Shown here in pieces: positions 8,035 to 16,797 of a DNA stretch of 59,873 nt. Within the stretch, counting starts at the first letter, position 1; every line of letters starts with the position of its first letter. Source of the DNA: Planctomycetota bacterium (GTDB lineage Bacteria > Planctomycetota > MHYJ01 > WSZJ01 > JACPWG01); NCBI GenBank assembly GCA_016197205.1, contig JACPWG010000102.1, positions 1 through 59,873 of the forward strand. Direction: 5' to 3'. The notes below the pieces were generated by a model. That model worked only from the letters and a program-made list of their open reading frames with translations. It did not search any database and had not been told where the DNA came from. The position numbers and the translations under genes are program-made.

Positions 8035-10886
8035 GCGGGCGTCTCGCACTGCCGGCCCCGGGCGTCCAGAATCGTTCGGACGCGCTCCGCCAGCGCGCTT
8101 GGGAGGAGCGGCTTCCGAAGGAAGGCCTGCCCGCCCCTCAAATCGCACCCTTCCAGCATCGCTCCCTCCGCGTACCCGGACATGAAGAGCACCGCCGCCT
8201 CGGGACGGAGCTCGCCGAACCGCTTCGACAACTCACCTCCGCAGAGGCTTGGCATGACGATGTCGGTGACCAGGAGATGTATGGGGCCCGCGTGCTCGCG
8301 AGCCGCGGCGAGAGCGTCTTCGGGCGTTCCATGGGCGAGCACGGCGTACCCCGAGCCCTTGAGGACCTCGACGACGAAGAAGCGCACGCTCGGCGAATCG
8401 TCGACGACAAGGATGGTCTCCGATCCGCGGGGGAGTCCCTTCCGGCCCGCCGGAGTGTCGCGCGGGGCGCCTTCATCCGCCCGATCCAGGCAAACCCGGA
8501 TCGTCGTGCCACGCTCCGGCTCGCTCTCGACCGCGATCGTCCCGCCGGATTGCTTGACGATCCCGTACACGGTTGCAAGCCCGAGCCCGGTCCCGCGCCC
8601 TAGTTCCTTGGTCGTGAAGAAGGGCTCGAAGAGGCGCGCCTTGACCGATTCGGACATCCCACAGCCGGTGTCGCTCACGGACAGGCAGACCAGCTCCTTG
8701 CTCGCCGTGCCGTCGCGCGGACCTTCGCGGGAGCGCACGCACTCGAGGTTCGCGGTGTCGATCGTCAACGTCCCGCCGCTGGACATGGCGTCCCGGGCGT
8801 TCACCACGAGGTTCAGGACCACCTGCTCGATCTGCCCTCGATCCGCCTTTACGAAACCGAGTCCGACGCCGCCCCGGAGCCGGAGGTCGATGTGTTCCCC
8901 GATCGTCCGGCGCAGCAGAGCCTCCATGCCGCGCACGACCTCCGCCAGGTCGAGGATCTGGGGCTGCAGCACCTGCTTCCGGCTGAACGCGAGGAGTTGG
9001 CGCGTCAGCTCGGCCGCGCTCTCCCCGGCCTTGCGGACCTGCACCGCGTAGCTCATCACAGGAGAAGTCGGCTCGAGCTTCAACGTCATCAGGTCGGAAA
9101 GGCCGATGATCGCCGACAACAGGTTGTTGAAGTCGTGCACGATGCCGCCCGCGAGCAGGCCCAGCGACTCCATCTTCTGCGACTGTCGGAGTTGGGCCTC
9201 GAGGGCCGCCTCCCGCTCGCCCCTCTGGTACCGGTCGAAGATGAGGCCCGCCGCCTGGGCGAGGACCTCGAGCACCGCCCCCTCCGCCCCGGCGTACCCC
9301 TCCGGCCGATCGGCCACAGCGAGGAGTCCCGCGACCCCGCTGCCCGAGCGGACCGGAACCCCGAGGAAGGAGTGGAGTGAGTCGTCCATGCCGGGCTCGC
9401 GGCTGAACCGGCCGTCCGTCGCCGGATGATCCGACGCCACCGCCCGACCCGCCACGATTTCCCCGAGCGCCGCACAGGCGGAGGCATCCAGGACGAACTC
9501 GCCCTTCGCCTGGCGACCGCACTCGGCCGCCTCGACCCGGTCGCGCCCCAGCAATCCGCGCCAGGGGAAGCGGTGCTGGGCCGGCACGCGGAGCGAGCCG
9601 TCGTCCCCCCGGGTGCCGAGGAACCCGCTGGGGCTTCCGGTCAGCCGCAGGGCATGATGAAGGAGCACCGCGCTCGCCTCGCCCCAGTCGCCCGACTGCA
9701 ACGCCACTCCGAGGGCCTGGGTCACCGACTCCAGATGGTCGGTCTTGACCCGGAGGGCTTCCTCCGCCCGCTTTCGCTCGGTCATGTCGAGCACGAAGGC
9801 GATGCACTCCTCCCCGACGCCGGGCAGCATGGCGGCGCCCATGAGCACCGGCAGCTCGCGGCCGTCCTTCCGGAGGAGGACCGTCTCCCACGGGCGACAG
9901 GCACCGGTCCGTCGAAGTTCCTCGAAAGCCCTGTCCGCCAGGGGGCGCTGGTTCGCCGCGGTCAGGAACTCCCATCGGATCCGTCCTTGCTCGAGCTCCT
10001 CCCTGGAGTACCCGAGCAGTTCCAGCAGCACCGCGTTCGCGTCCGCGATGCTCCCCGACAGATCCGCCAGCAGGATGCCGAGGATGTTCGCGCCGAACAG
10101 GCCCCGGAACCTCGCCTGGGACAAGCGGCGCGACTCCTCGTCCCGACGGCTCTGCGTCGCGTCCCGGAGGATCCCCACGACGCCTCGAGTTCCGGCCACA
10201 TTCAGCTTGCACAGGCGAAGGGAGACGGGAAAGACCTGGCCGTCCGGTCGTGTGCCCTCGACCTCGATCTCCCGGCCGACGAGCCGGGAGACGCCGGTCG
10301 CCACGTAGCGGGCCAGTCCAGCGCGGTGCCTCTCCCGAAACCGCGGAGGCATCAGCTCGCTCACGTTTCGGCCGATCAGGTCTCCGGCGGCATGGCCGAA
10401 GAGCGACACCGCGAAGTTGGCGTCGGTGATGACGCCCGTTTCGTCGATCATGACGACGGCGTCCGAGACGAGGTTGAGAAGCGCACGCGTGTTCGCCTCC
10501 CGCTTCTCGAGGGTCTCGATATCCGCCCGCCGCGCTTCCAGCTCGGCGAGGACGGCCGTCGTCGTTCCCCCCAAGGCCCCCGCCGGCGCACTCTGCTCGT
10601 CGGCGCGTCCGAGGGTCGCCGCCTGCACGGGGCCCCCCGACGGCGCTGCCTTGCGAGCCGCGGCCAGCACGGCGGACCTCGGTGCCAGCCCTCGCCCTCG
10701 CCAGACCAACACGGCCGCGCCCCCGAGCAGGAGAGCACGGCAGGCCCACTCGAAGGCCCGGAGCACAATGGCCGGCGCCTCGCGCAGACGCTCGGCGCCC
10801 GGCGCGAGGGAGAAGGCCGCGAGCAGCCCCGCAGCGAGCAAGAGCCGGGCGCGTGCCGAGAACAACCCACAGAGCCGGATTCGCAT
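8031..10886 (-). CDS. Hybrid sensor histidine kinase: PAS-PAS-GAF-HisKA-HATPase-receiver
   Basis: A 951-residue kinase, first gene of a coupled pair on the minus strand. Two short hydrophobic stretches near the N-terminus (LLLAAGLLAAFSLA, ALLLGGAAVLVW) probably anchor it, with little periplasmic sequence between them. Cytoplasmic domains follow: PAS (~135-255), second PAS (~270-385), GAF (~400-560), HisKA with the histidine in LAGGIVHDFNNLLSAI, HATPase (NLVVNARDAM, DTGCGM, GRGTGLGLATVYGIV) and receiver (VVDDSPS, VTDIVMPSL, LRKPLLP). Sensing is therefore likely of an intracellular or redox/ligand signal. Its stop overlaps the next start by 4 bp. A regulator-binding-like repeat lies ~130 bp upstream. 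Confidence 0.92.
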   Translation of the reverse strand: MRIRLCGLFSARARLLLAAGLLAAFSLAPGAERLREAPAIVLRAFEWACRALLLGGAAVLVWRGRGLAPRSAVLAAARKAAPSGGPVQAATLGRADEQSAPAGALGGTTTAVLAELEARRADIETLEKREANTRALLNLVSDAVVMIDETGVITDANFAVSLFGHAAGDLIGRNVSELMPPRFRERHRAGLARYVATGVSRLVGREIEVEGTRPDGQVFPVSLRLCKLNVAGTRGVVGILRDATQSRRDEESRRLSQARFRGLFGANILGILLADLSGSIADANAVLLELLGYSREELEQGRIRWEFLTAANQRPLADRAFEELRRTGACRPWETVLLRKDGRELPVLMGAAMLPGVGEECIAFVLDMTERKRAEEALRVKTDHLESVTQALGVALQSGDWGEASAVLLHHALRLTGSPSGFLGTRGDDGSLRVPAQHRFPWRGLLGRDRVEAAECGRQAKGEFVLDASACAALGEIVAGRAVASDHPATDGRFSREPGMDDSLHSFLGVPVRSGSGVAGLLAVADRPEGYAGAEGAVLEVLAQAAGLIFDRYQRGEREAALEAQLRQSQKMESLGLLAGGIVHDFNNLLSAIIGLSDLMTLKLEPTSPVMSYAVQVRKAGESAAELTRQLLAFSRKQVLQPQILDLAEVVRGMEALLRRTIGEHIDLRLRGGVGLGFVKADRGQIEQVVLNLVVNARDAMSSGGTLTIDTANLECVRSREGPRDGTASKELVCLSVSDTGCGMSESVKARLFEPFFTTKELGRGTGLGLATVYGIVKQSGGTIAVESEPERGTTIRVCLDRADEGAPRDTPAGRKGLPRGSETILVVDDSPSVRFFVVEVLKGSGYAVLAHGTPEDALAAAREHAGPIHLLVTDIVMPSLCGGELSKRFGELRPEAAVLFMSGYAEGAMLEGCDLRGGQAFLRKPLLPSALAERVRTILDARGRQCETPA

Positions 10887-11013
10887 CAGCCGATCTCCTC
10901 ACGTATTCGAATGTCCGCGACGCGGACCTGCGCAAGACCCGGCGCGCAGTCCCGCCGTCGCACCTCACGCTTCGAGCATCCGGGGTGGAGCTTACCCCGG
11001 CGCCCCGAAGGGA

Positions 11014-11031
11014 GGGTGAAGGAAGTGTGAA
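11014..11031. promoter_or_regulatory. Direct heptamer repeat resembling an OmpR-family regulator box
   Basis: GGGTGAA-GGAA-GTGTGAA gives two 7-bp half-sites 11 bp apart, which is one helical turn. That is the layout bound by winged-helix response regulators. It sits between the response-regulator remnant and the hybrid kinase pair, so it could control the kinases. The match is short and only the pattern supports it. Confidence 0.35.
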
Positions 11032-11114
11032 GAAATCGCGAAGGGCGGGGAGGAGGGGGGGGATTGCGTGGAGGCCATCGGGATCGGTAGACGCGGGCCT
11101 TGTTCCGAGCGCGA

Positions 11115-11273
11115 TCACGGGGACTCTTCGCGCAGGCGATACCCGACGCCATGGAACTTCTCGACGCGATCCCCCAGGTCGCCGAGCTTGCGGCGGAGCG
11201 AGCCGAGATGGGCGTCGATCGCCCAGGCGAGCGCGCGTCTCTGTGGGCTTCGGGCGCTCGTGGGCACGCCCAT
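11115..11273 (-). pseudogene. Remnant of an OmpR/PhoB-type response regulator (DNA-binding C-terminus only)
   Basis: A 52-codon stretch reads ALAWAIDAHLGSLRRKLGDL and then VEKFHGVGYRLREESP before a stop. This is the recognition helix and C-terminal hairpin of a winged-helix regulator. An in-frame stop lies about seven codons upstream of the apparent ATG (11271-11273), and no receiver domain is found in any frame of the preceding 140 bases. It is probably the relic of the partner regulator of the adjacent kinases. A tiny expressed DNA-binding peptide is unlikely but not excluded. Confidence 0.65.
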
Positions 11274-11413
11274 GGGGACTTCTGCACTTCGTCAATGGGA
11301 CGCGCACGCGCTCCGGCGCGCCTTCCAGCGGCTTCGGGCGTGCGGGCGGCCGGGCGGAAGCGAAGGAGGGCGGGGGTGGGCGTGTGTCGTCGTCGGAAGC
11401 GGCGGGACGCGCT

Positions 11414-12463
11414 TCAGCGGCCAATGCCTCCGAGGTTCGTCACCGCGCCCGGGGCGGCCGCGTGGCCGTCCTCCCCGTTGCCGGCGGCGATGTCGCGGGT
11501 GGGGACGGGCGGTTCCGCGAGGCGGGCCTTGAGGAGGGCGCGGACGACTTCTTCCATGAAGCGGTGGATCGCCGCCGTCGCCTTGGCGCTCGCGTCGATG
11601 CCGTAGCGATTGACGAGGATGGCGAAGGCGTAGCGCTCGCCCACGTAGCCGGCGAGGGTGTTCGCGCCGGACGTGTGGCCGGTCTTCGCGGAGAGGAGCG
11701 CGCGGTCGGCGCGCGGGAGGCCGAGGAACCGGTCGGAGAGGGTCGCGCCGGCCTCACCCGCGACGGGCAGGGAGTCGCGGAAGGTCCGGTACTCGTCGCT
11801 CGCGGTCATGTGCGCGAGCAGGTGGGTGAGCTGCGACGGGGAGAACTTGTCGGAGGAGGACTGGCCGCTGCCGTCCCCGAGGTGGAACGTGCCGGAGATC
11901 CCGATCGACTCGAGGTAGCCGCGGAGGGCGGCGACGCCGGCGGTCCCGGCAACGCGGCCGCTCTTGCGCCGCCCCATGTAGAGAAAGAGCGACTGGGCCC
12001 GCGTGTTGTCGGAAACCTTGTTGATCTTGTGGACGAGGTCGCCGACACGGCCGCGGACGAAGCGCGCATTCACGATCTGGTGGTCCGAGCCGAGCGTCTC
12101 AAGCGCGGCGGCGGTCGTGAAGAGCTTCATCGTCGAGGCGGCGCGCAAGAGCCAGTCGCCTTGGTTTTCCGGCGTGACGATGCGCACGGAGTCGACGACC
12201 GACTCGCCCGCCTCGAGGTCTCGAACGGACACGCCGACGTCCAGCTTCGCGATGCCGAGCGCGGCGATTTCGCGGTCGAGCTTCGCCTGCGCGAGGCTCA
12301 CTTCGGCGGCCACGGCGTCCGCGGCCGGCGAGCGGTCCTGGGCGCCGGCGGAGGCGGCGGCGAGGGTGAGCGCGAAGCCGACCACGATCGAGGCGAGGGA
12401 AAAAAGGCCGTGCGAAATCGCTGCGCGGGTGCTCGCCTTCCCGATCGCGTTCTGCGTGGCCAT
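11414..12463 (-). CDS. dacB: Compact D-alanyl-D-alanine carboxypeptidase/endopeptidase (peptidase S13, PBP4-like)
   Basis: A 349-residue penicillin-binding protein that would trim peptidoglycan stem peptides or cross-links in the periplasm. A signal peptide (LFSLASIVVGFALTLAAASA) precedes the catalytic part. The active-site motifs are S110-T-M-K113, S151-D-N153 and K260-T-G262, with S13 features DGSGQSS and NTLAGYVG. Only ~41 residues separate SxxK from SxN, against ~240 in E. coli PBP4. The two insertion domains that define the family are therefore missing, apparently as an in-frame loss after GRVGDLV. ATG 12463 was chosen because GAGGAA lies upstream and the signal peptide follows. Activity without the insertion is uncertain. 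Confidence 0.82.
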   Translation of the reverse strand: MATQNAIGKASTRAAISHGLFSLASIVVGFALTLAAASAGAQDRSPAADAVAAEVSLAQAKLDREIAALGIAKLDVGVSVRDLEAGESVVDSVRIVTPENQGDWLLRAASTMKLFTTAAALETLGSDHQIVNARFVRGRVGDLVHKINKVSDNTRAQSLFLYMGRRKSGRVAGTAGVAALRGYLESIGISGTFHLGDGSGQSSSDKFSPSQLTHLLAHMTASDEYRTFRDSLPVAGEAGATLSDRFLGLPRADRALLSAKTGHTSGANTLAGYVGERYAFAILVNRYGIDASAKATAAIHRFMEEVVRALLKARLAEPPVPTRDIAAGNGEDGHAAAPGAVTNLGGIGR

Positions 12464-12844
12464 CGTCAGTTCCTCGTACCGGGCCGTGAATCTTGCGCTT
12501 TCACCGACAAGCATAAACGCAAGCCTCGTGCCCACCAACGGTCTTCGTGCGAGCCACAACCCATTCACGCGAAACAGGCTACGGACGACCCGACATTAGA
12601 AATCGCCGGACGTGGGGAGGCTGGCGTGGGGGTCTGAGTTATTGGACCGGGGATGTTTCGTTCCGGCGGACGAAGACGCGTTCTTCGAGCGACAACGGGG
12701 AGGCGTCCGCTCGGAGAAGAGCCGGCAGACCGAGGAGCAGGCCGCCCAACCATCCGGCGACAGGGAGTGTTCTCCTGCTGTTCCCTCCCGTTGCGCTACA
12801 AACCAGGCTCGCCCGCGCCCGCGTCCGCGCCCCCCCCTGCCCGT
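12464..12844. other. Intergenic stretch without a recognised gene
   Basis: No supportable coding sequence was found. The minus strand has a short open stretch with a hydrophobic run (VAGWLGGLLLGLPALL) but no convincing start or homologue. It probably holds the carboxypeptidase promoter at its left end and non-coding sequence at its right. Confidence 0.4.
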
Positions 12845-13567
12845 CTACCGTCCGTACCGCAGCCGCTCGGCGAGGATTTCCGGCAACCCGGCCTTGATGA
12901 TTTTTTTTGCGGCCTTCTCGATATCGTAGCGGACGCGCTTGATCCAGATCATGTTGTCGTCGCTGTCGTAGATCGCGAACGCCGCGTCCGGGTTCTCGTC
13001 CCGCGGCTGGCCCACGCTGCCGACGTTCACCATCGTCTTCGAGTGCGGGTCGAGCTTGACCTTCGGCTCCATCGTGAAGGTCACCATCCGCTTCTGGATG
13101 AAGGTCACGGGTACGTGCGAGTGGCCGAGGAAGCAGAGCGGGGTGGGCATGTTCGAGAAGCTCAAATGGGCGTCGTAGCTGGTCTGGATGTACTCGAACA
13201 GCTCGGGCGAGTAGAGGGTGGAATGGACGAGCGAGAAGTTGTCGACGGTCTCGACGAGCTTCAGGGAGCCGAGGTAGGCGACGTCGTCCTTCGTGAGGAC
13301 CTTGCGCGTCCAGAGCGCCGCCTCGCGGGCGTAGGAGTTGAAAAAATCGACGTTGAGCTTGTCGATCGTCGCGAAGTCGTGGTTGCCGGCGACGACCGTG
13401 CAGTTGGCGGCGCGGATCTTCGCGATGCACTCGGTCGGGTTGGCGCCGTAGCCGACCACGTCGCCGAGGCACACGATCTTGTTGATCTTCTCGCGCTCGA
13501 GCTCGGCGAACACGGCCTCGAGGGCCTCGAGATTGGCATGAACGTCGGCGAGGACGGCGTACCGCAC
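12845..13567 (-). CDS. Calcineurin-like metallophosphoesterase
   Basis: A 240-residue cytoplasmic metal-dependent phosphoesterase. All family metal-binding blocks are present in order: DVHAN (DxH), GDVVGYG (GDxxG), GNHD and GHSHVP. Length and layout match the small single-domain YfcE/protein-phosphatase-like members. No membrane segment or signal peptide is seen. It lies 37 bp downstream of the ABC permease on the same strand, so the two may share a transcript. The substrate, whether phosphoprotein or phosphodiester, cannot be told. The codons for AAKKIIKAG contain a run of eight identical bases. Confidence 0.88.
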   Translation of the reverse strand: MRYAVLADVHANLEALEAVFAELEREKINKIVCLGDVVGYGANPTECIAKIRAANCTVVAGNHDFATIDKLNVDFFNSYAREAALWTRKVLTKDDVAYLGSLKLVETVDNFSLVHSTLYSPELFEYIQTSYDAHLSFSNMPTPLCFLGHSHVPVTFIQKRMVTFTMEPKVKLDPHSKTMVNVGSVGQPRDENPDAAFAIYDSDDNMIWIKRVRYDIEKAAKKIIKAGLPEILAERLRYGR

Positions 13568-13604
13568 GTGGCCGCTCCGAAATTGCGGGGAGAAGAGGGG
13601 GGAC

Positions 13605-14828
13605 CTACCGGACTTCCTTGCGGGAGAAAAGCGCGCTCGCGACCGTGAGGACCGCGGACAAATAGAGGAGGCCGTACGCCGCGGCGGCCGTCACGTAGCC
13701 GGGGGAGATCTCGCTCCCGGAGGCGAGCAGACTCGACGCGTTGAACAGCGAGAGGTTCGGCACGAGCACGTAGAAGGTGCCGCCGAGGCCGCGGACGAGC
13801 CAGGAGCCCGCGCCGGCGAGGTCGTGGGCGTAGGTGCTCAGGTGCCCCAGGACGAAGACGAGCAGGCAGCCGGCGCCGTTGACGACGAGCGGGAGATGCG
13901 GGGCGATGCCGACGGCGAAGGCGGCGAGCACGGCGATCTGCATGAACGCGAGGAACGCCGCGCCGACCAGGTCCACGACGGTCTTCCCGAGGAAACTCGA
14001 GAGGGCGACATAGGCCGGGTAGGTCATGCGACACGGGCCGAGAAAGGGGACCCGCAGGAATTCGTCGACCGGTCCGACGAGCGGCTCGCGCCAGAGGTTC
14101 AGCTGGGCCGAGCCCCCCTCCGGCGAGCGGTATTCGACGCGGGCGTGATCGGGGAGGACCTCGACGACGCGGTAGCCTTCGGGGAGCTGGTCGCCGACGG
14201 CGCAGAGCCGCTGGTCGCGCGAGCGCAGGTGTTCGAGGACGGCGCGCTCGCCTTTGGTGGCCAGCCAGCGATAGACCTGGTTGGGCGCGGCGTCGCCCGC
14301 GGGCACGGAGGCCAGGAGGAAGGGCGCCCAGCGCCGCAGCAGGGGAAAGGCCTCGACTTCCAGTTCGAACTGCGGGAGCCGGCGTTCGCGGTTCTCGTTC
14401 AGCTCGAGGTAATCGGTCGCCTCGATCATGTTCCGGCTGCCTTCCTTCTCCCAGAGCGTGTACACGAGGGAGAGCGTGAGGAAGGCGGAGGAGAGGAAGA
14501 CGGTCCAGAGGATGCCGACGTACTTGCCGAGCAGGAACTGGGACCGGTGGACCGGCTTCGACAGGATGGTCAGGGTCGTGAGTCTCTCGACGTCGGAGGT
14601 GATGGCGAGCGCGGCGAGGACGACGCTGGTCATGATGCCGCTGACCGTGAGGGACGCGATCCCCATTTCTCGGATCATGTTGAGCTCCTCCCGGACGTGG
14701 AAGGAGAAGAGCGTCAACCAGCGAGAGAGGTAGATGAGGACGGCGAAGAACCCCGTTACGATGTAGAGGATCGGCTGACGACCCGCCTCGCGGTAGGTCG
14801 CTGCGGCGATGATGAGTACCCTACCCAT
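13605..14828 (-). CDS. ABC-2-type transport permease
   Basis: A 407-residue inner-membrane protein with membrane segments at both ends: ILYIVTGFFAVLIYLS, VSGIMTSVVLAALAI, ILWTVFLSSAFLTLSLVY near the N-terminus and several after residue ~270. A large soluble segment (~150-260) lies between. SDVERLTTLTILSKPVHRSQ is the coupling-loop sequence typical of NosY/multicopper-maturation permeases. No ATPase gene is adjacent, so the partner must be encoded elsewhere. ATG 14828 follows a GGGGG stretch. It is divergent from parA, with a shared 228-bp control region. Confidence 0.82.
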   Translation of the reverse strand: MGRVLIIAAATYREAGRQPILYIVTGFFAVLIYLSRWLTLFSFHVREELNMIREMGIASLTVSGIMTSVVLAALAITSDVERLTTLTILSKPVHRSQFLLGKYVGILWTVFLSSAFLTLSLVYTLWEKEGSRNMIEATDYLELNENRERRLPQFELEVEAFPLLRRWAPFLLASVPAGDAAPNQVYRWLATKGERAVLEHLRSRDQRLCAVGDQLPEGYRVVEVLPDHARVEYRSPEGGSAQLNLWREPLVGPVDEFLRVPFLGPCRMTYPAYVALSSFLGKTVVDLVGAAFLAFMQIAVLAAFAVGIAPHLPLVVNGAGCLLVFVLGHLSTYAHDLAGAGSWLVRGLGGTFYVLVPNLSLFNASSLLASGSEISPGYVTAAAAYGLLYLSAVLTVASALFSRKEVR

Positions 14829-14930
14829 ACCCCCGTCCGGTGTGGTGAGAGGGGAGTCGAAGCGAGTGCGGGATTGTATCAGATTCGGGCGGCGGGTCAA
14901 CTGTTTTGTCTGCCCTCCCGACATTTTGGA

Positions 14931-14959
14931 TTGCCCTGCGACCGATAACCGCGTATAAT
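14931..14959 (+). promoter_or_regulatory. Sigma-70-type promoter of parAB
   Basis: TTGCCC and TATAAT are separated by exactly 17 bases; the -10 element is a perfect consensus and the -35 matches 4 of 6. Transcription would begin near 14966, giving a leader of ~90 nt before parA. Confidence 0.7.
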
Positions 14960-15056
14960 GGCCCGCCTCGCCCTTCCGAGGGAAGCCAACGGGCCTTCCC
15001 CTGGACGGACCCGCGCGGCGAATCGCTTTCCACCCATCTAAGGACGCAGAGGGAAG

Positions 15057-15839
15057 ATGCCGCGCTCCATCGCGATTCTGAACCAGAAGGGGGGGGTGGG
15101 CAAGACCACGACCGCGGTTTCCCTCGCGGCCTGCCTGGCGCTGGCGGGGCGGAAGTGCCTGCTGGTAGATCTGGACCCCCAGGGAAATGCCACGACCGCG
15201 CTCGGGGCCCGGAAAGGCGGCTCGGCGGGGAGCTACGAAGTCCTCGTCCACTCGCGGCCGGTGCGCGAGCTGGTCCAGTCCACAGCCACGCCCAACCTGG
15301 AGCTTCTGGCCGCGGATGCCAGCCTGCAGGAGTTGGAGCGCCGTGCAACACTCGAGCCTGCGGACCGGGACACCTATTGCGCCAACCTTCAGGACGGCAA
15401 TGCGTCGATCGAATTTGTGCTCTTCGACTGCCCTCCGAGCCTGGGTTGGCTCTCGATCATCGCCCTCCACGCGGCGGACGCCTTCGTGGTCCCCATCCAG
15501 TGCGACTCTTTCTCGCTCGACGCGCTAGAGTCTATCATGTTGTCAATAAACACTTTACGAGAAGCATCCGGCGGCGACAGGAACCGGCCGAGCTTGCGCG
15601 GGATCCTCTGCACGATGTTCGACGAGTCGTTTAACTTGAGCTCACGCGTATACCAGGATGTACGCAAACAATACGCGGAGCGGATGTTCCGCGTCGTGAT
15701 CCCACGCGACCCCGTCGTCCCAGAGGCCGCCCTTCGCGGCATTCCACTCCCGAGTTATGATCCCACGTCTCGCGCAACAGTCGCCTATGTGAGGCTCGCC
15801 AGGGAGGTACTCCTTCATGAAGGAACGGCGACTCGGTAA
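15057..15839 (+). CDS. parA: ParA/Soj chromosome-partitioning ATPase
   Basis: A 260-residue deviant Walker-type ATPase that binds DNA non-specifically and positions ParB-parS complexes. The deviant Walker A is KGGVGKTTT near residue 11, with LVDLDPQGN and VLFDCPPSLGWLS as the A-prime and B motifs. The start is set by GAGGGAAG just upstream of ATG 15057 and by the family's usual N-terminus. It overlaps parB by 23 bp, so the two are translationally linked. Length fits chromosomal Soj-type ParA rather than long plasmid ParA with an N-terminal HTH. Confidence 0.95.
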   Translation: MPRSIAILNQKGGVGKTTTAVSLAACLALAGRKCLLVDLDPQGNATTALGARKGGSAGSYEVLVHSRPVRELVQSTATPNLELLAADASLQELERRATLEPADRDTYCANLQDGNASIEFVLFDCPPSLGWLSIIALHAADAFVVPIQCDSFSLDALESIMLSINTLREASGGDRNRPSLRGILCTMFDESFNLSSRVYQDVRKQYAERMFRVVIPRDPVVPEAALRGIPLPSYDPTSRATVAYVRLAREVLLHEGTATR

Positions 15840-16668
15840 GGGGCTGGAATTTCTCCTTGGCGAGAGCCCGGCACCCGCTGCCCAGGGAGCGGAGGGAGAG
15901 CTGCTCCACATTCATCCGGATGATCTCCGGCCCAATCGATTCCAGCCCCGCACGAACATGGATCCGGCATCGATCGACGCCTTGGCCGCCTCCATCAAGG
16001 AGCGGGGCGTCCTTCAGCCGATTGTCGTTCGCAAAACCGACTCGGGATTCGAGTTGGTCGCCGGGGAGAGGCGGTGGCGCGCGTGCAAGTCGCTGGGCAT
16101 GACCGCCATCCCAGCCTTGGTTCGAGAATTCACCGACAAGGAGGCGCTGGGTGTCGCCCTTGTCGAGAACGTGCAGCGCGAGGACCTCAGTCCGATCGAG
16201 AAGGGGAAGGCGTACCTTCAACTCATCAAGCTGTTCAATCTGACCCAAGAAGAGGTCGCCCAGAGAATGGGGCTCGACCGCTCCACTGTGGCGAATTTCG
16301 TGCGGCTCCTGGAGCTTCCACCAGAGATCCAGGAACATGTTTCACGTGGAACACTCAGTATGGGGCATGCGCGCGCTCTCCTGGGAATGGCCGAGGCCTC
16401 GCAGATGGTCGCCCTCAGCCGGCGGGTGCTCCTGGAGGGCATGACCGTGCGACGGCTCGAGGCGGCGGTCCGATCCGCATCCAAGGGAGGAGCGAAACCA
16501 GCCAAGGAAAAACCACAGGATGCGAACCTGGCAGATCTCGAGGACCGACTGCGGCGTCGACTTGGGACGAAGGTCCGCCTACGGCACGGCAGGCGAAAGG
16601 GGAAAATCGAGATCGAGTACTACTCTACGCAAGACCTGAACCGGATCGTGGAGCTGCTCCAGGCGTGA
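15817..16668 (+). CDS. parB: ParB/Spo0J partitioning protein
   Basis: A 283-residue parS-binding CTP-dependent clamp. The N-terminus starts KERRLGKGLEFLLG, followed by the CTPase/ParB core with GERRWRACK and ENVQREDLSPIEKG. The HTH region is LTQEEVAQRMGLDRSTVANFVRLLELP. The C-terminal dimerisation region ends in EYYSTQDLNRIVELLQ. The gene overlaps the end of parA and carries a parS-like site within its own sequence. No gidA, gidB or dnaA neighbour is seen, so proximity to the origin is not shown here. Confidence 0.95.
   Translation: MKERRLGKGLEFLLGESPAPAAQGAEGELLHIHPDDLRPNRFQPRTNMDPASIDALAASIKERGVLQPIVVRKTDSGFELVAGERRWRACKSLGMTAIPALVREFTDKEALGVALVENVQREDLSPIEKGKAYLQLIKLFNLTQEEVAQRMGLDRSTVANFVRLLELPPEIQEHVSRGTLSMGHARALLGMAEASQMVALSRRVLLEGMTVRRLEAAVRSASKGGAKPAKEKPQDANLADLEDRLRRRLGTKVRLRHGRRKGKIEIEYYSTQDLNRIVELLQA
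16338..16353. promoter_or_regulatory. parS centromere-like site inside parB
   Basis: TGTTTCACGTGGAACA differs at one position from the palindromic consensus TGTTTCACGTGAAACA and keeps the invariant CACGTG core. In the parB frame it encodes the EHVSRGTLS region, so site and gene coincide. Placement within or beside parAB is known in other bacteria. Confidence 0.88.
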
Positions 16669-16797
16669 GCCTTCGGGGGCAGACTCCAGTCACCGGGGCG
16701 AAAACTCGGCGAGGGGGCGGGGGGAGGGATGGGGAGGAGGCGGGCGGGCGGGAGAGCTGGGGCGGGAGAGGTGCAGCGAGGATATTGCGACTACGCG

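Noticed and set aside
12639..12830. Minus-strand short frame with a hydrophobic run before the metallophosphoesterase-carboxypeptidase gap
   Set aside because: No start codon with a ribosome site and no recognisable mature part; the hydrophobic run alone is weak evidence.
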